A stretch of 64,000 bases of DNA, taken from positions 12,996,001-13,060,000 of the forward strand of contig NC_080560.1 of NCBI RefSeq assembly GCF_030253575.1. Reading direction: 5' to 3'. Made by a program: the position numbers and the translations under genes. Shown here piece after piece: positions 20,380 to 37,435 of this stretch. The notes beneath the pieces were generated by a model. That model had not been told where the DNA came from, searched no databases, and was given only the letters and a program-made list of their open reading frames with translations. The stretch's first letter is position 1. Each line of letters begins with the position of its first letter. The DNA comes from Rhododendron vialii (lineage: Eukaryota > Streptophyta > Magnoliopsida > Ericales > Ericaceae).

Positions 20380-22648
20380 ATGCCGCGACCACCTCTAAGA
20401 GGCCGTGGAGGCGGTGGATTTAGGAGCGGAAGGGACGGTGGCCGAGGCGGCGGTGGATTTAGGGGCGGAAGAGACGGTGGCCGCGGACGCGGTGGGCGCT
20501 TCGGTGGCGGCGGCCGCTTTGGTGGGCGCGACGATTATAACCAACCCCCTGAGGAAGTAGTTGGTCCGTTCTTTCTTCTTATATACATGTTTTCATTGCT
20601 AATTAGGATTAACCTAGCTCTTGTTTAAGTGTGTTAGCATTTTATACTTTTCTTTTCTATAGTCATTGGGAGATATTTAAGAAGAAGAAAGCTCCATAAG
20701 TTGATAGCGTATATTAATAGAGATATTATTTAAAACATTACGAATGAGACTATCATGCATCAATTTTGAAAATATTAAAAACCATTGCGGCCATTTGTAA
20801 ATGAATAGATTCTACCTTGTTGTTGAAAATCTTAGTGTAAATTTTCAATTTTTTTTCCGATTGTCTAGTATGAAAACAGATTATATATGCTGTAGATACT
20901 CGACCCAAGTGCAAGTAAATCCTGGCTCCGCCCCTGTATTGTTATGTATGTATTTATGCATGTATCTCTTTACTATGTATTTGTGCTTATGCATATTCAT
21001 TCATGACGTTTGAATGTGGGGTTTTTTGATGTATATTGCAGAGGTTTCGACATTTCTTCATGCTTGCGAGGGTGAAGCGGTGACTAAGCTCACGAATGAG
21101 AAAATACCCTACTTTAATGCTAATATTTATCTGCAGAACAAGACTCCCATTGGCAGAGTGGAGGAAATCTTTGGCCCCATCAATGAATCCGTGAGCCCCT
21201 TATTTGCTCTTTCTTGATGATTTTGTGTATCTTCGTGGAATGCATGCTATCTATTGTGTTTAGGGCTGCTGTATATTGTTGACTAATAACAAGCATCCCA
21301 ATAACTCAGTTAGTTGGTGATACAAAATGGTGATAAAAGTTTGTTCGTACAACAGTTCTCATGTTTTTGTTTGTAATTCATTATTTTTAGTCCTGGAGTT
21401 ATGCATGATTTCTCATTTGGTTTTTGTTATTGGCACTTGGCAGTACTTCTCGGTTAAAATGATGGAAGGCATTATAGCGACTTCCTATGCGGCTGGCGAC
21501 AAGTTCTACATTGACCCGGCTAAGCTGTTGCCACTGGCACGATTCCTTCCGCAGCCAAAGTATGTTTCTTTGTTTTCTAAGGGTTTGAGTTGTATATTTC
21601 TTGCTTGCTTGCTTGCGTGGGGATTGATCTTAGCAGTTCAGATGCACATGCCTATATGGGGGGTCTCATGTGAATAGGCAATTAGGGTGTTCACTGACAA
21701 ATTATATATCCCTTTATCTCTTGCTTGCTTCGATCAGATTCTCACAAGTGTCAAACAAAGCAGAGAACCATATTTTTTCCTTACATAATTTCGCACTTGT
21801 GGCACACAATTTACTAACTGCGATGATTATGTAGTACCTTTTGTGAATAGGGAACTACTTAGCTACAATTTAGAAACTTTGACACAAGTCCCCTCTGAGT
21901 TGGGGAATGCAATAAAATTGTAGAAACCGCCTACCCAACCAGGTATGGGTTTGTTTGTGCAAGAGATCGGTTCGGCTTCGGGTTCAAAAATGTCAGAAGT
22001 GAGCGATTTGAGTTGGTAATATAACTCTTTTGCGATATTGTGTCAAAAGCATGTGTAGCTCATCAAAAAGAATATCGAATTAACATGTCGAAAGGAGATT
22101 GCATTTAGTTATTAGTTATGTATGCATGTAGTCCGGACATCATTGAATTTGTATTTTGAGCCTCTGTACTACTTAATCATACCTGTTGTTCTTTTACAAA
22201 CCAACCTGAATTTCCTTGGTTGGGGTAGCTTCAGTTCCATTTGGTTCTTTCTGGGTTAAAAAGTTGAGAACCAACTACAGCTGGTTCGGTTCTGGGCAAG
22301 GCCATTACCTAGGTATGAAGGTTCTCTAAAATAAATCACCGACTTTTTAAATGATCGATGATCTGGTGCCGTTTGTTTTGTCTGGCTTCCATTCTAACCA
22401 AAGAGATAGATTTGGTAACATTTTCCCTTGATTTGGTGGACTTCATTGAGTTCTCATTGAACTAAGCTTTGTTATCGCGTTGTGGTTGCAGGGGATCCAT
22501 GCAAGGTGGTAGAGGGGGAGGGCGTGGAGGCGGAGGGCGTGGCAGAGGGGGTGACCGTGGTGGGTTTCGTGGAAGGGGGGCTCCAAGGGGCAGAGGCGGA
22601 CCTCGTGGTGGGTTTCGTGGAAGGGGGGCTCCAAGGGGCAGATGGTAA
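20380..22648 (+). CDS. GAR1: H/ACA ribonucleoprotein complex subunit GAR1
   Basis: Four exons, 20380-20563, 21042-21190, 21444-21559 and 22492-22648, with GT-AG introns, give 201 aa. GAR1 binds the pseudouridine synthase NAP57/dyskerin in nucleolar H/ACA particles, which pseudouridylate rRNA and snRNA. The N-terminus (about residues 7-50) is a run of RGG/GGR-type repeats. The central Gar1 fold (about 62-150) includes [31 protein letters not shown], and [20 protein letters not shown]. The C-terminus (from about 152) is a second glycine-arginine-rich tail made of repeated [12 protein letters not shown] units. The start is the first ATG after a TATA box and telo-box. The gene is convergent with GDH1. 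Length and exon pattern fit the family. Confidence 0.95.
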
Positions 22649-23837
22649 AACATTGTTTTTGTACTTTATCTAATGCTCATCTCCGTCCATCTCCTTTGAC
22701 TTTGAGTTGTCATTCCTAAACAATTTAACATTCGCTTGTTGGTTTTTCTATGAACGTTTGGTTAATGAATCAGTGGAATTTATTGGCACATTTCTCGTAC
22801 CCCTATCAGTAGAACAGGGTTCTTATATTTCCTCATGTATTTTCATTTCACGACAAGTTTCCTAGGTTACCAATTCGGCAGGAGGGTGCTAGTAAATTTC
22901 CAGTTTTAATCCTATTTCAATTGGGAAACAATTCTAAGTATAATTGGTCATTTCATGTGATTTTAGTAGCCTTTTCTTAAACAAATATGGTCCTTTCGGA
23001 AACGTACTAGGAGTTTCCCCAGAATTTTCAGAAACCCACTTCTGGAAAAGCGCTTTTCCCTATCAAATTGAGGCTCCTGGTAATTGGGTTCAGCTCTTCT
23101 CCATGAGAAAATTTTGGGTACCGGGTGGTTGCCACATGGCCATGCCCATGTGCTGCCCGCAAGGCATTAATGGACGGCCCGAATGCGCCGAGCGGTCACA
23201 TGTGGTAACCATCCGGCATTACAAAATTTCCCCTTCTCCATACCCAATTTGTTCATACTCCTCCAAACTCCGTGGCTCACAAGAATAATACTACGTAGTA
23301 TGTTTGCAAAGAATCAGTTTAATTGGATCTCAATAGGCATGCAAACAAGTTACATTTTAAGTCCACTCGCCTACCGATTTTTTTATCTAACTAATTTTTT
23401 GTAAAAATGTTCTTTGTGGGTTCTGCGAGTCGATGGTTTGGATTATGGTTACGGGTAGCTTATAACATCTTTTCTGCCCTGGATGATTGGGGGACAACAC
23501 GAAGGACATGTCAGAAACTTGAAATGAAGATTGGTGATCAAACGTCGAACCTTGAAATTCGCATCAATGCATCCCCAAAATGAGATAAATCACAAGTCCT
23601 AACTTATATGACCTTGTGAGAGAGAAGGAAACCTGCTTCATCAACTTCCCTTCATGAGAATTCGCAACACAATGGAAGATGAAAAGCTACTAGAACTCAT
23701 ACAACCGAAAATAATGGTTTTAACCAAAACCATAATTTTATGACAAAAAAACCCCTTGGTAGTAAGGGGTTGAAGCCTTATTCTTTCTTTTATTGAAGCA
23801 GTGAAAATAGTGATCATCATCATCATCTCCTCAGGTC
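22649..23837. other. Region between the convergent GAR1 and GDH1 genes
   Basis: This holds both 3' ends. It includes a fragment near 23300-23400 that recalls the internal part of the foldback MITE family (AATCAGTTTAATTGGATC). I see no gene in it. Confidence 0.5.
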
Positions 23838-28242
<4,405 letters not shown>

Positions 28243-28575
28243 TCATATTTAGAGAACTATTATTACACTCCGAGATGTACTGATGACTATGTATGAAAGC
28301 TCATGGGCGCAGAATAATAGTAGATAAACACATAACTAGAATGGAATACATGAACATATACTTCACAAGCAATACATTTTGGATTCGGTATGGATAAAAG
28401 ATCTTCCTATGGAACAAAACTACATATTACAAATAAGATCTTATTCTAGTATTTACTCTAAATATGTAAGCAGAAAAAATATACTAAAAATGCTTAATTC
28501 ATATTTAGAGTCGTCATCTTATCTGAAGGACATTATCACATGGAAAGCATGTGCATTTTCACCATTATAAAGATT

Positions 28576-28698
28576 GGCTACTGATTTTGCCACTCAATTT
28601 TTTGTTAACGCCACTCCCTTGCAAGTGTATTTTTGGTGCAAAAATACATTTGCAGTGGAGTGGCATTAGCAAAAAAGGGAGTGGCAAAATCATTTCCC
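28576..28698. mobile_element. hAT-type MITE (8-bp target duplication TAAAGATT)
   Basis: Inverted ends pair GATTTTGCCACTC with GAGTGGCAAAATC, and deeper GTTAACGCCACTCCC with GAGTGGCATTAGC. TAAAGATT flanks it at 28568-28575 and 28699-28706. An 8-bp duplication is the hAT signature. It is 123 bp long, non-coding, and related to the elements at 32508 and 55250. Confidence 0.82.
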
Positions 28699-29082
28699 TA
28701 AAGATTAATAGTATGTTTGGAACATGGGGAAAGAAAGGGAAACAATAATTTTCCCTACACTTTCTTCGCTGATTTTCTCAACACTATCTCCTCTGATCAC
28801 TTGCCTTTGTTCTCTCTTTCTTTCCCTAAGTTCCAGATGGAGAGTTATTACTTATAATACTTCCCTTTACATGGATAAGGACTCTTAGGCTTACCAATCA
28901 GCTGCCAAACAGAAAAAATCTAGCAGAAAACTTTCCATTTATCAGTCAATAGGGCAGCTTGAACAGGATTAGAGTAACTAAAAAATTGTAAATTATATAA
29001 GGATGCCACAGATCTCCAAAACTACGTTCATGCCATGTGGAGAACATCCAGATGAATCTACAAGACTTTTAGACCACCTTTA

Positions 29083-29430
29083 GGCTACGTTTGGTTTGAT
29101 GGACTTTCAAGTATTTGGTTCGTCAGTAAATGAAGAAATGCTCATGTTCCAAATGGGTTCGCTATTCACCTAAAGGAGAGATTACAGCTTCACAGTTACA
29201 AGTCATTTTCTCATTCCTTTGGGACAAAAGCTATAGAACCGTTTCTAAGATCACCCTCAAAATTACTGATGTCACACAAGGATTCACTAATGTCACACAA
29301 GGATTCACTATCGTCACTATTAAGAAAAAACAATATTGGGAATGATATTAGGAATCTAAATGGTTATTCCTTAGCGCAACCAAACATCTAAATGGGAATG
29401 GGTATTCCATCCCAGTGAACCAAACACACC
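29083..29430. mobile_element. Tourist-like MITE (PIF/Harbinger, TTA target duplication)
   Basis: The ends are GGCTACGTTTGGTT and the inverse of GGTGTGTTTGGTT, flanked by TTA at 29080-29082 and 29431-29433. This is the classic Tourist structure. Inside, a 21-bp unit around GTCACACAAGGATTCACT is tandemly duplicated near 29268-29310. There is no transposase. Confidence 0.75.
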
Positions 29431-29729
29431 TTAGTATGCTTGTAGCAGTAGCAGTGGCATTTCAGGCGCGGGAACAGGGCTTTATTCGCAAGAACCTACC
29501 GTGGTCTTTCTTCATGTTAGGCTTAAAAAATCCAAAAAACGTTTGTAAATTTGTGTTTTTTTAGCAACAATAACGCTTTGAAATTTGAGAAGTTTATTTA
29601 CTGTATGATCTGCACCTACTCTATTTAGTCACCCCATTCTCCAACATTGCTCCCTCTAAACTGCCTTTTCCAATGCCCGGCCCGCAAAATAATGTACAAT
29701 AATCACAAGCACTTTAAGCTTATGAGATA

Positions 29730-29946
29730 CTCCCTCCGCTCTTGAATAAATGTCCGGCCCGCAAATCTAGACTTTTAAAAAAATGTATTTTTTCTGTTCA
29801 AAAAATCAAACTTTTTCACAACTTGAAAGAACTCATTAATATCTTTTAATTTGTGAAAACTTTTTGCATTGTTTAACGAAAATATGAATCTTTTTAGAGG
29901 TCTAGGATTGCGGTCCGGACATTTATTTAGTTAGGGACGTAGGGTG
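29730..29946. mobile_element. Stowaway-like MITE
   Basis: The left end CTCCCTCCGCTC follows TA, and the right part ends with a degraded GGGACGTAGGG. The inner arms pair AATAAATGTCCGG with CCGGACATTTATTT. This is the common 'CTCCCTCCGTCCC' Tc1/Mariner-derived type. The right terminus has decayed. Confidence 0.65.
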
Positions 29947-31526
29947 AATCTCTCTAGTTGTGCCTAACCCAGTCTAGCCTTCACCATTCAAATCTACCTA
30001 TTTTGACAAGCATCAACCAGACCACACCTTGGCACTACACAACAAAAACAGGCAGGCAACTTTGAGTACTGTTTCAAAAACCTCTTTCTGTACAAGTTTT
30101 CCTCTGTTCATACGATGTGTTTGTGCTTGTGCTGATCGGGCATCGGTCAAGGCTAGATCTCTCCCATCATGTAAGCCCCCATTAGATTTTAATATTCTAT
30201 CCACCGCACAATTTGGTGGGATCCATAAACCCCAAGTAATAGATGCAAGATTCTAGACGAATGCATATAGAGTAGGGGATTATACCTAATACCTTACATA
30301 TAATCTTTGAGGTACTTTGGGAATTTCGAAAATTTGGGAGCCCTAAGCCCATGCCTCCTCGATGATTTTATAATCTTGAAAGTAGCATAGTTATGTCATA
30401 TTCGCATATATTGGAACCAACAAATGATCGTTAGATCTTTTTTAATTTTTACTTTTGGTAATGTAAGGTGTTCTGGGTCAGCTTACGCGTACATCAGACT
30501 AATCTCAACTGTCCCTCCCGCAACAGTTTCACACGCCATTAAAAGATTGTTACTTTACAACATACTTAACGTTTCCCTGTGTGAGTGTGCGTGTGACATT
30601 CATATGCAGAAATGACATAATGAGACAAGAAGCTAAAGGTACTTGGGGCGCAGAGCAGACCCGTTGGCATCATCATTCAGGAAAAAAAACAAATGATCAA
30701 CGCAGTTCATTTTGTTCAACTCGGCGAGCAGGTCATGATGGTAGAAGAACACATAGATCAAACATCGGTATTAACACGAACAAAAACACGTTCGTCCTTA
30801 AAAAAAAGTATTGACTAGTATGATTTTGAGAAAGAAACTTAAAGACAAAACGTCTCTCACTGATCAGTGTGATGATTGTTTTCACATGACAGTTAGTTTC
30901 TCGCCCTAACATTTTTGGGGCCAAAGGCAAATTTTAAAAAAATGGGGCCTAAAATGTATTTCACAAGCGAAATATTATAATGTAATAAGGTAAATCAACA
31001 TTAAAAACCAAAATTATTACATTCAACAAGGTAAACTTTTAAAATTACGCATCATCAAGCAATAGAAGTATTGTAAGTGCAGACTATTAAATTAAGTACT
31101 TATTTTTTGAATTAAAAGTGATGTATCGTGAGAAAATGAAAATTCTCATTAAACGAAAAATAAGTAATTACAAAATAAGAATATTAACGGAACGAGACCT
31201 ATGTTCGTATAATTGATTCTCTATTTATTTGATGGGCTCATTCTATGAATGCAAGATTAGATTAGGATCCCCTTACTGGGCCAAAGATGGGTCCATACGA
31301 TGAGGCCTGCAGGGCTCAGTCCAAAAGGATGACCATTCGTTTTACAAAAAAGGGAAAATGATAGTTTATGACGTGTTTTAATAATTATATCCGTCCAACA
31401 CATGCTGAGAATATTTGTTAATACTGAAAATGTCTTTGACGAATAATATTAATTATCAAAACACGTTATATCCGTCCAAAATGTCTTCTGTACTGTATCG
31501 CGATTCGCGCCAAGAGAAACCGACTC

Positions 31527-31547
31527 TCTCTCTCTCTCTCTCTGTTC
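31527..31547 (+). repeat. (CT)n microsatellite
   Basis: About ten CT units. It is one of three purine/pyrimidine repeats within 650 bp; the other two (31626, 32117) are GA on this strand. Confidence 0.85.
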
Positions 31548-31625
31548 CGAGCGTGTACAGAGGTTCGGCTGCTCAATTCTGATGGAAAAATCTCAAAAGC
31601 AGTATAGATGAAAGTACGAAAAACA

Positions 31626-31654
31626 CGCAGAGAGAGAGAGAGAGAGAGAGAGAG
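31626..31654 (+). repeat. (GA)n microsatellite
   Basis: About 14 AG/GA units without interruption, in a gene-free stretch. Confidence 0.85.
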
Positions 31655-32114
31655 AAGGAATAGTGAAGATCATACCGGGAAAAAAAGAGACGGCGATGGA
31701 AGTTGGGAGCAACTAATCTGTATTTTGGTGCTAGGCTCGAGCAGGAGATGTATTCTCTACTATCTCTCTCTCAATAAATCCAAGTTTCGACTCCGAATCT
31801 AAGAACAAAATAAAAAACAGGGAATCAGAATCAGAATCAGTTCCTTGTCGAATCAACAATCGATTGACAAATGATGATTCCCCCCACATGTCAGGGATAT
31901 CTTATCTATCTATGTATATAAACACACCCCCACGTACGCATCACGTATTTATACATATGTGCTTTTGTCTTCTTTAAGAAAGTGAAATCTAATCTGTGGC
32001 CTGTGGGGTTGTGTGAGTTTTCTAAGAGGAATGTGAATGTGATTCCACACTGTCTGGGGGGAGGAATGTCCATCTATCAAACTCGACTTCCATTACCTAC
32101 AAACCATCCATTGC

Positions 32115-32116
<2 letters not shown>

Positions 32117-32155
<39 letters not shown>
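32117..32155 (+). repeat. (GA)n microsatellite
   Basis: About 19 GA units, the longest dinucleotide repeat of the window. Together with the repeats at 31527 and 31626 it marks a region with promoter- or leader-like composition, but no gene was found next to it. Confidence 0.85.
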
Positions 32156-32156
<1 letters not shown>

Positions 32157-32507
32157 GAGTAGAAATCAGACGTGGAAGCGCAAATCCAATGGTAACTGAA
32201 TCCAACGCGACAATCCACCTAACTATGGGGGGGTTGTTTAGGGTTAGGATTTTGATACAGGTTAATCATGGGATGGGTACCTATTTATAGTTTTTTTTTC
32301 CTAACTGGGGCATCGCCATCAGTGCGCAGATTTTCTGTAACAGAGATATTTGCGATGGGTTTTTCCATTTTCATTGTAGAGATCGAGAGGAAAGAAAATG
32401 AGAGGAATAAAAAGTTCCCGATTTTCTCGAGAAAATTCTGGATTTTGACACACGGGATCGTCGTTTTGGGTCACGATACACGACCAATTAATGAGAGTAT
32501 AAAATAA

Positions 32508-32700
32508 GGCCAATGATAATGTCACTCCCCTTTTTACCAATGCCACTCCTCTTTTGTTTTTTAGTTAGGTTAATTTACTAATTTACCCCTCAATGCAATA
32601 AACTTTCACATAAATGCATGGACTATTGTGTAAATTCATACACTACAAGACAAAAAGGATAGTGACATTGGTAAAAAAAGGAGTGACATTATCATTCCCC
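32508..32700. mobile_element. hAT-type MITE (8-bp target duplication TAAAATAA)
   Basis: Inverted ends are AATGATAATGTCACTCC on the left and GGAGTGACATTATCATT on the right. TAAAATAA is duplicated exactly at 32500-32507 and 32701-32708. It is 193 bp long and non-coding. Inner blocks (ACCAATGCCACTCC) match the elements at 28576 and 55250, so all three belong to one family. Confidence 0.85.
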
Positions 32701-33719
32701 TAAAATAAATTTCAAAAGTACAAAATCAAGGAGATTATCCTTTTGGACCGGACATTTGTTGTTACGAGAGGAATCTAAAAAAATACAAAATTACGGTTAA
32801 AAGAAAAAAAAATCACTATTTTTCTAACTTATTTTGTCTGACATAAATGATTAATCCCAAAAAATTATGACAAAAAACTAAAAAAAAGTGAGAAAAAGTA
32901 CACAACACCGAAAAATAATATCGAGGCAAGAAGTACAAGCCTAATGTGCATGCGAGAGCGAGATTGTAAGTGCGACGACCACTTTCATGTCTCTAGTCTT
33001 TCTGATGCTGACTAGGTTAGATTTCCATCAAATAAGCGATCAACCTCCGGATATTTTATATTTGCTGGGGGTAACCTGAACCTAGTAACGTGGAGAGTCA
33101 ACATGAAAGCTCAACTTTATTATCCGAACGTTCATGTCATTTGTCCTTGTTATATGAAATATTAAACTAATTGAATGTAGGGCGTTTCCGATAGTCAACT
33201 TTTTGGTTTGGATCCGAATCCTTTTCAGTTCATGTTTTGGATTAGAGGAAACAGTCTACATCTGGACCGTTCATTGACATATTCAATGGTTCGGATTTGC
33301 TAATCAAGTCTTACCGGTAAAATATTCACAGCATTTAAGGGCAAAAAAGGCTTCTCAAATCATGATTACCATGATTATGGAGATAACTTTAGGACTTTAC
33401 CATGAAAGTGAAAGTCATTCACCATTGAGTGGGGAATTGTTTTGACTGACCACTTCTGTCCCGTAATTTTCCCTAATTATCATTGAAGCTCGTATAAATC
33501 TTGCAAGGACAACCGGCTCAATGTGACGGACCTGAATCACACAAATATTATAAGATAAACCGACCTCATAATTGATCGTTTTGTTTCTCCTTATTAATTT
33601 CAAAACGTGAAATGAAGCTTAAATAGATGATAATTTAAGTTCGTCAAAAATAAATAAATTAAGGCTCCGTTTGTTTCGATGTGAAATGTTTTACCTCGTA
33701 ATTTTCCCATTATCGTTAG

Positions 33720-33925
33720 GTCTCTGTAAATTCTGAAGTGATTTTGGGTGTTTTGTTAACGCTTCTAACGATATCGAACGAAGCTCATTTTTTACAAAGA
33801 CCTTAAACGACATATTTAGAACAACATGAGCGGCTCCGATCATCTTTGTGCTACCCGAGCCGGGAGAAAATGGGATCTGTGCACAACTACTGTGTACAAG
33901 CTGCTGTGCACGTAGCTTTTCTGAT
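33720..33925 (-). mobile_element. Truncated arm of a Mutator-like foldback MITE
   Basis: This half-element is the inverse of 34006-34180. Both share GATGATCGGAGCC, GAACGAAGCTC / GAGCTTCGTTC and the block GTTAACAAAACACCCAAAAT. It is truncated at the central point near 33730 and has its terminal side (GCTGTGCACGTAGC) near 33920. No second terminus or target duplication was found. Confidence 0.6.
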
Positions 33926-33992
33926 TACGCATACCAAGCTACAGAGTTCTAACTCTTCTGTACCGGAAATTAATTTAAGTTTGTTATTGAAG

Positions 33993-34211
33993 CAAAAAAG
34001 CTATGTGCACAGCAAGCTGCGCACAGCAGCGGTTTTCTCCCTCCTCGGGTCGCAAAAAGATGATCGGAGCCATTCATTTTGTTCAAAATATGTCGTTTGA
34101 GGTCTCTGTAAAAAACGAGCTTCGTTCGATATCGTTAGAGGCGTTAACAAAACACCCAAAATCACTTCAGAATTTAGCCCGAAAACCGCTGCTGTGCACG
34201 TAGCACAGCTC
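33993..34211. mobile_element. Mutator-like MITE, internally deleted (9-bp target duplication TTATTGAAG)
   Basis: TTATTGAAG flanks the element at 33984-33992 and 34212-34220. Both ends carry TGTGCACAGC / GCTGTGCAC and AGCAGCGGTTTTC. One arm is almost complete and the other is only about 30 bp, so the element lost most of one arm. Its arm is inverted relative to 33720-33925, which puts two copies of the family terminus to terminus. Confidence 0.72.
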
Positions 34212-34700
34212 TTATTGAAGTCATCATCTCAAACAACAATGCTGACACTCCTATCGACGAGTACTTTCTGACCATTCCTCTCTCATATATATGTCGGCTC
34301 AATATATTTAATAGTGAAATGGGCTCCACAGTCCACACATGTGTGAGAAAATAGTGGTCGGTAGGAATGTACTTAGACTATCAAAAACCTTTTTCTAAAA
34401 GTTGACTATAAGATTCGAGATATGCCTTATGATGATCTAATCGGGGCTGGATCTGTCCATTTTCCTCGGATCAATTTAGTCCATTTGGATGGTTCAGATT
34501 TAAAGCGGTGTTTTTAAAAAAAAAAATTGAAAACACTCAGTTTTAATCTAATGCACTCAAATGGACAGAACTGGTCTGGGGAAAATGGAAAGATCTAAGT
34601 CCGATCTAATCACTTAAGTTTCAGACAGAAAAAGGGTTAAATTTTTTGAGATTAGCACGTCATATTTAGAAGTAAAGAGCCTCTCAACGTGATAAAAAGA

Positions 34701-34900
34701 CCTCCATCCGTTCCGTAAAACAAGGACATAAAGAGAATGCAATTTTTGTAAGAAAAATTTTAACCAATTTTTTTTTAACAATTCACTAGATATCGATGAG
34801 TTATTTTAATTTATAAATAAAGATTAAATTTTTTCTGGAAAGAAGTGCATTATTTTTTAGTCCTAGTTTTGTGGACCAGACAAACATTTTGGGATGGAGG
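34701..34900. mobile_element. Stowaway-like MITE
   Basis: The ends CCTCCATCCGTTCC and GGGATGGAGG are inverted, and inner arms include ACAAGGACA on the left and a TTTTGTGGACCAGAC block on the right. The right flank is TA. It is 200 bp long, AT-rich and non-coding. Confidence 0.6.
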
Positions 34901-35189
34901 TATAAAAACTTCGCATACCACTCTACTCAGTTCAACTCCTCTTTACCAGAATTTTTAATTATTTATATTCCCATGTTGATCCGATGTATTTGTGGCCATT
35001 AGATTACGTGGAAATTTTAATAGAAATAAGTTGAATATATTTCTATTAATCGAACGGCTAAAAATCCATCAACAGAGATACAGAAAAATTCCAGCAGGAG
35101 CATTAACGAACCATAAGTGCGAGGACAATCATGAAGGTTTTTTTTTTTGTTCTTCTTCGCCTAACGAGCCTTGAGTACGGAGGCGGGGG

Positions 35190-35345
35190 GCAGCAGCGTG
35201 CTGCTGTCCCGGGTTTCCGGGCCCACTCCGGTCTCGTTCCGATGATCGGAAACATTCACTTTGTAGAGCTCGTCGAGTAGAACAACTATGCAAAAAATCA
35301 GCTTAATTGGATATCATTAAGTATCTGATCGAAAACTTTTTATCT
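35190..35345. mobile_element. Fragment of the Mutator-like foldback MITE family
   Basis: It contains CCGATGATCGGAAACATTCA and AAAAATCAGCTTAATTGGAT followed by ATCATTAAG, corresponding to one arm of the element at 353-750. The complementary arm is missing. A GC-rich palindrome CAGCAGCGTGCTGCTG precedes it. Confidence 0.5.
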
Positions 35346-36817
35346 TAAAAAGAATGGATCCGAAACATTGGATCAAATCCACCGTAATCCATGGACCGAG
35401 AATTATATGGGCTCCGATCAATCTCCATGGCAAGATTTGAATAACTACTCTGAAGCGAGGGTAACATTAAAATATAGTGTTCTTTTTTTTGGTAATATAA
35501 GATGTCTCGGGTCAAACTTGCAAGCACCTCAAATTAATTAATCTCTACAGTTCCTTCCATAACTGTTTTACACGCTTACGTGAGGTGAGATGACCCATTA
35601 AAATATAGTTTTGTTTAACAACATAAGTATTTAACTTTTGTATGCCAAATTCGATCCAGGTATAAAGTTAAATTGTCTACCAATGTAGTATTCCACTAGA
35701 TGCTGGATTATGTTCTATATGTATACTCCAGTGTCATCTGACAAACGGCACCACTAAACCCCTACATCACTCTCCACTCTCTTCTTCTTTTGGATGAGAA
35801 TTTAAGAATCAGGAGCTAATCGGGGGAAATTATTACTTGTTTCTGGAGCACCGTCGGCCACATGGTGGCCGCGGAAAAGTTGTTAGGAAAGTGTGTGTGG
35901 CTTCCATATCACTCTTGATGGGGACTCTTCCAATAGCTTATTACTGTAATGGAAAGTAGTGTGTTAAGTGTTTAAGTTGTTTGATTGCTTATTGATTACT
36001 AGGGTTTGCCCGCAACGTGAGATCTAATTATTAGCAATTGTGCAATTAATATTGTTTGAGAGAGAGGAAGAGAGAGCCGTAGGATTTATGGAGCAAATCA
36101 ATGATTTGGATTTATAGAGAGATAAGATTCAAAAACCCTTCTCCCATATAATGTTGATGATTCTTGCCTTCGATTTGTTATCCATCAGCATCTTTGAGTT
36201 GAGAAAGACAATACTGATCCATTGGGTTTTGTCCACTTGAGAAAAATCTAAAAAAAAAAAATGGTTTACTTTTCTGCATTTTTTATGCGCTCGTAAAAGT
36301 TGTGGGGCTGACATCTCTAACCTTCCCATTAGAATTAGATTTTTCTTAAAATTTTTCATGCGAAAGTAGAAGCTTTCGCAGAAATCATTATTTATACAAT
36401 AATTTCTTATCCATTAATCCATTGTAAAAGTAAATTTTCTTTAACTTAATTTATTTTTTGGGAATAGCTTTTCTAGACGGTTATATTGACAAGTACTAAC
36501 AAACATTAGAAGTGGACTAACTGCATTACAAGTTTTTTATAGTGGACTCTAGACCAATTTTTTATACTAATTAAACAGAGCCGGGGTGTTTGCCTAGTTG
36601 TGGAGATAACTTATAGATTATATTTGTAGTTCTAATTAACGTAGGTCGTAGATTCTGAATTCTTATAAAAGCAGATAAATTGGTAACAAAAACTGATAAT
36701 GTTTCTTGCACGAAGATGAAAATTAACTTTGAAATTACTTAACAGAAGATGACTACGGGACTAACATTAAAATGAAAATGATTTGTAATTTTCAAGGTTA
36801 ATCATTAAAATAAATCA

Positions 36818-37435
36818 TGTTGGAAAAATTTCTAGATTAGCGAATGGAAATTGGGGCACACAGAGGGTCATCAAGGCAATCGAAGGGTCCCTCTTTCCGG
36901 TTCATTGTATCTGGATGAGACCCTCTAATTTCCAGCCAGTTATTGTCCCCATTATGGTTTATGGCAGAATTGTATCACCAATTCATTTCAGCAGTTTCGT
37001 GTATTGAATTTCCTCATTCAAGGCTGAAATTGAATTCCAAACTGTTACAAAGGGCTACCTAAGGTGTATATATATTCAACATCTTGTTTTCAGAAGTGAC
37101 TCACGAGTTCAAGTATACATGAATCCACTCTGATATTGTTCTTGTGTGAGAGAGAGACAGATGTAGCATTCAGTTCGCCAAGGCGGCTTTTCAGTGGTGT
37201 TCCAATAGTCGTGATCTAACTGTTCTATCCTGGGAGACAGACGCCGGTCAACCTCCAATATCAACGGTGAGGCGGTGAATCTGTTTTAAGGAGACTGATT
37301 CAGGGCTCAGTTTGGTGTTACATACTTCTGTATTTTTCATATTCTGTACATGCAATTTGTATTTGTTATTCGTCTATCAAATTTGATGGAATTTGTATTC
37401 TGGAATTTGCCGAAAGTACCGCATTTTCCCCAACA
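36818..37435 (+). mobile_element. Probable Ty1/copia LTR (solo or truncated)
   Basis: The block starts TGTTGGAAAAATTTC and ends TTTTCCCCAACA, so the termini are the inverted TGTTGG/CCAACA expected of a copia LTR. A TATATATA box lies inside near 37066-37076. Directly after the end comes TAGTATCAAGAA, a degraded match to the initiator-Met primer site TGGTATCAGAGC. No internal coding region or second LTR was found, and I see no target duplication. Confidence 0.45.

Noticed and set aside
22443..22673. Frames on both strands over the last GAR1 exon
   Set aside because: They are shadows of the glycine-arginine repeat coding sequence of GAR1.
30900..31000. GGGGCCAAAGGCAAATTTT stretch that recalls decayed retroelements
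   Set aside because: Too short and diverged to assign to any family or to define ends.
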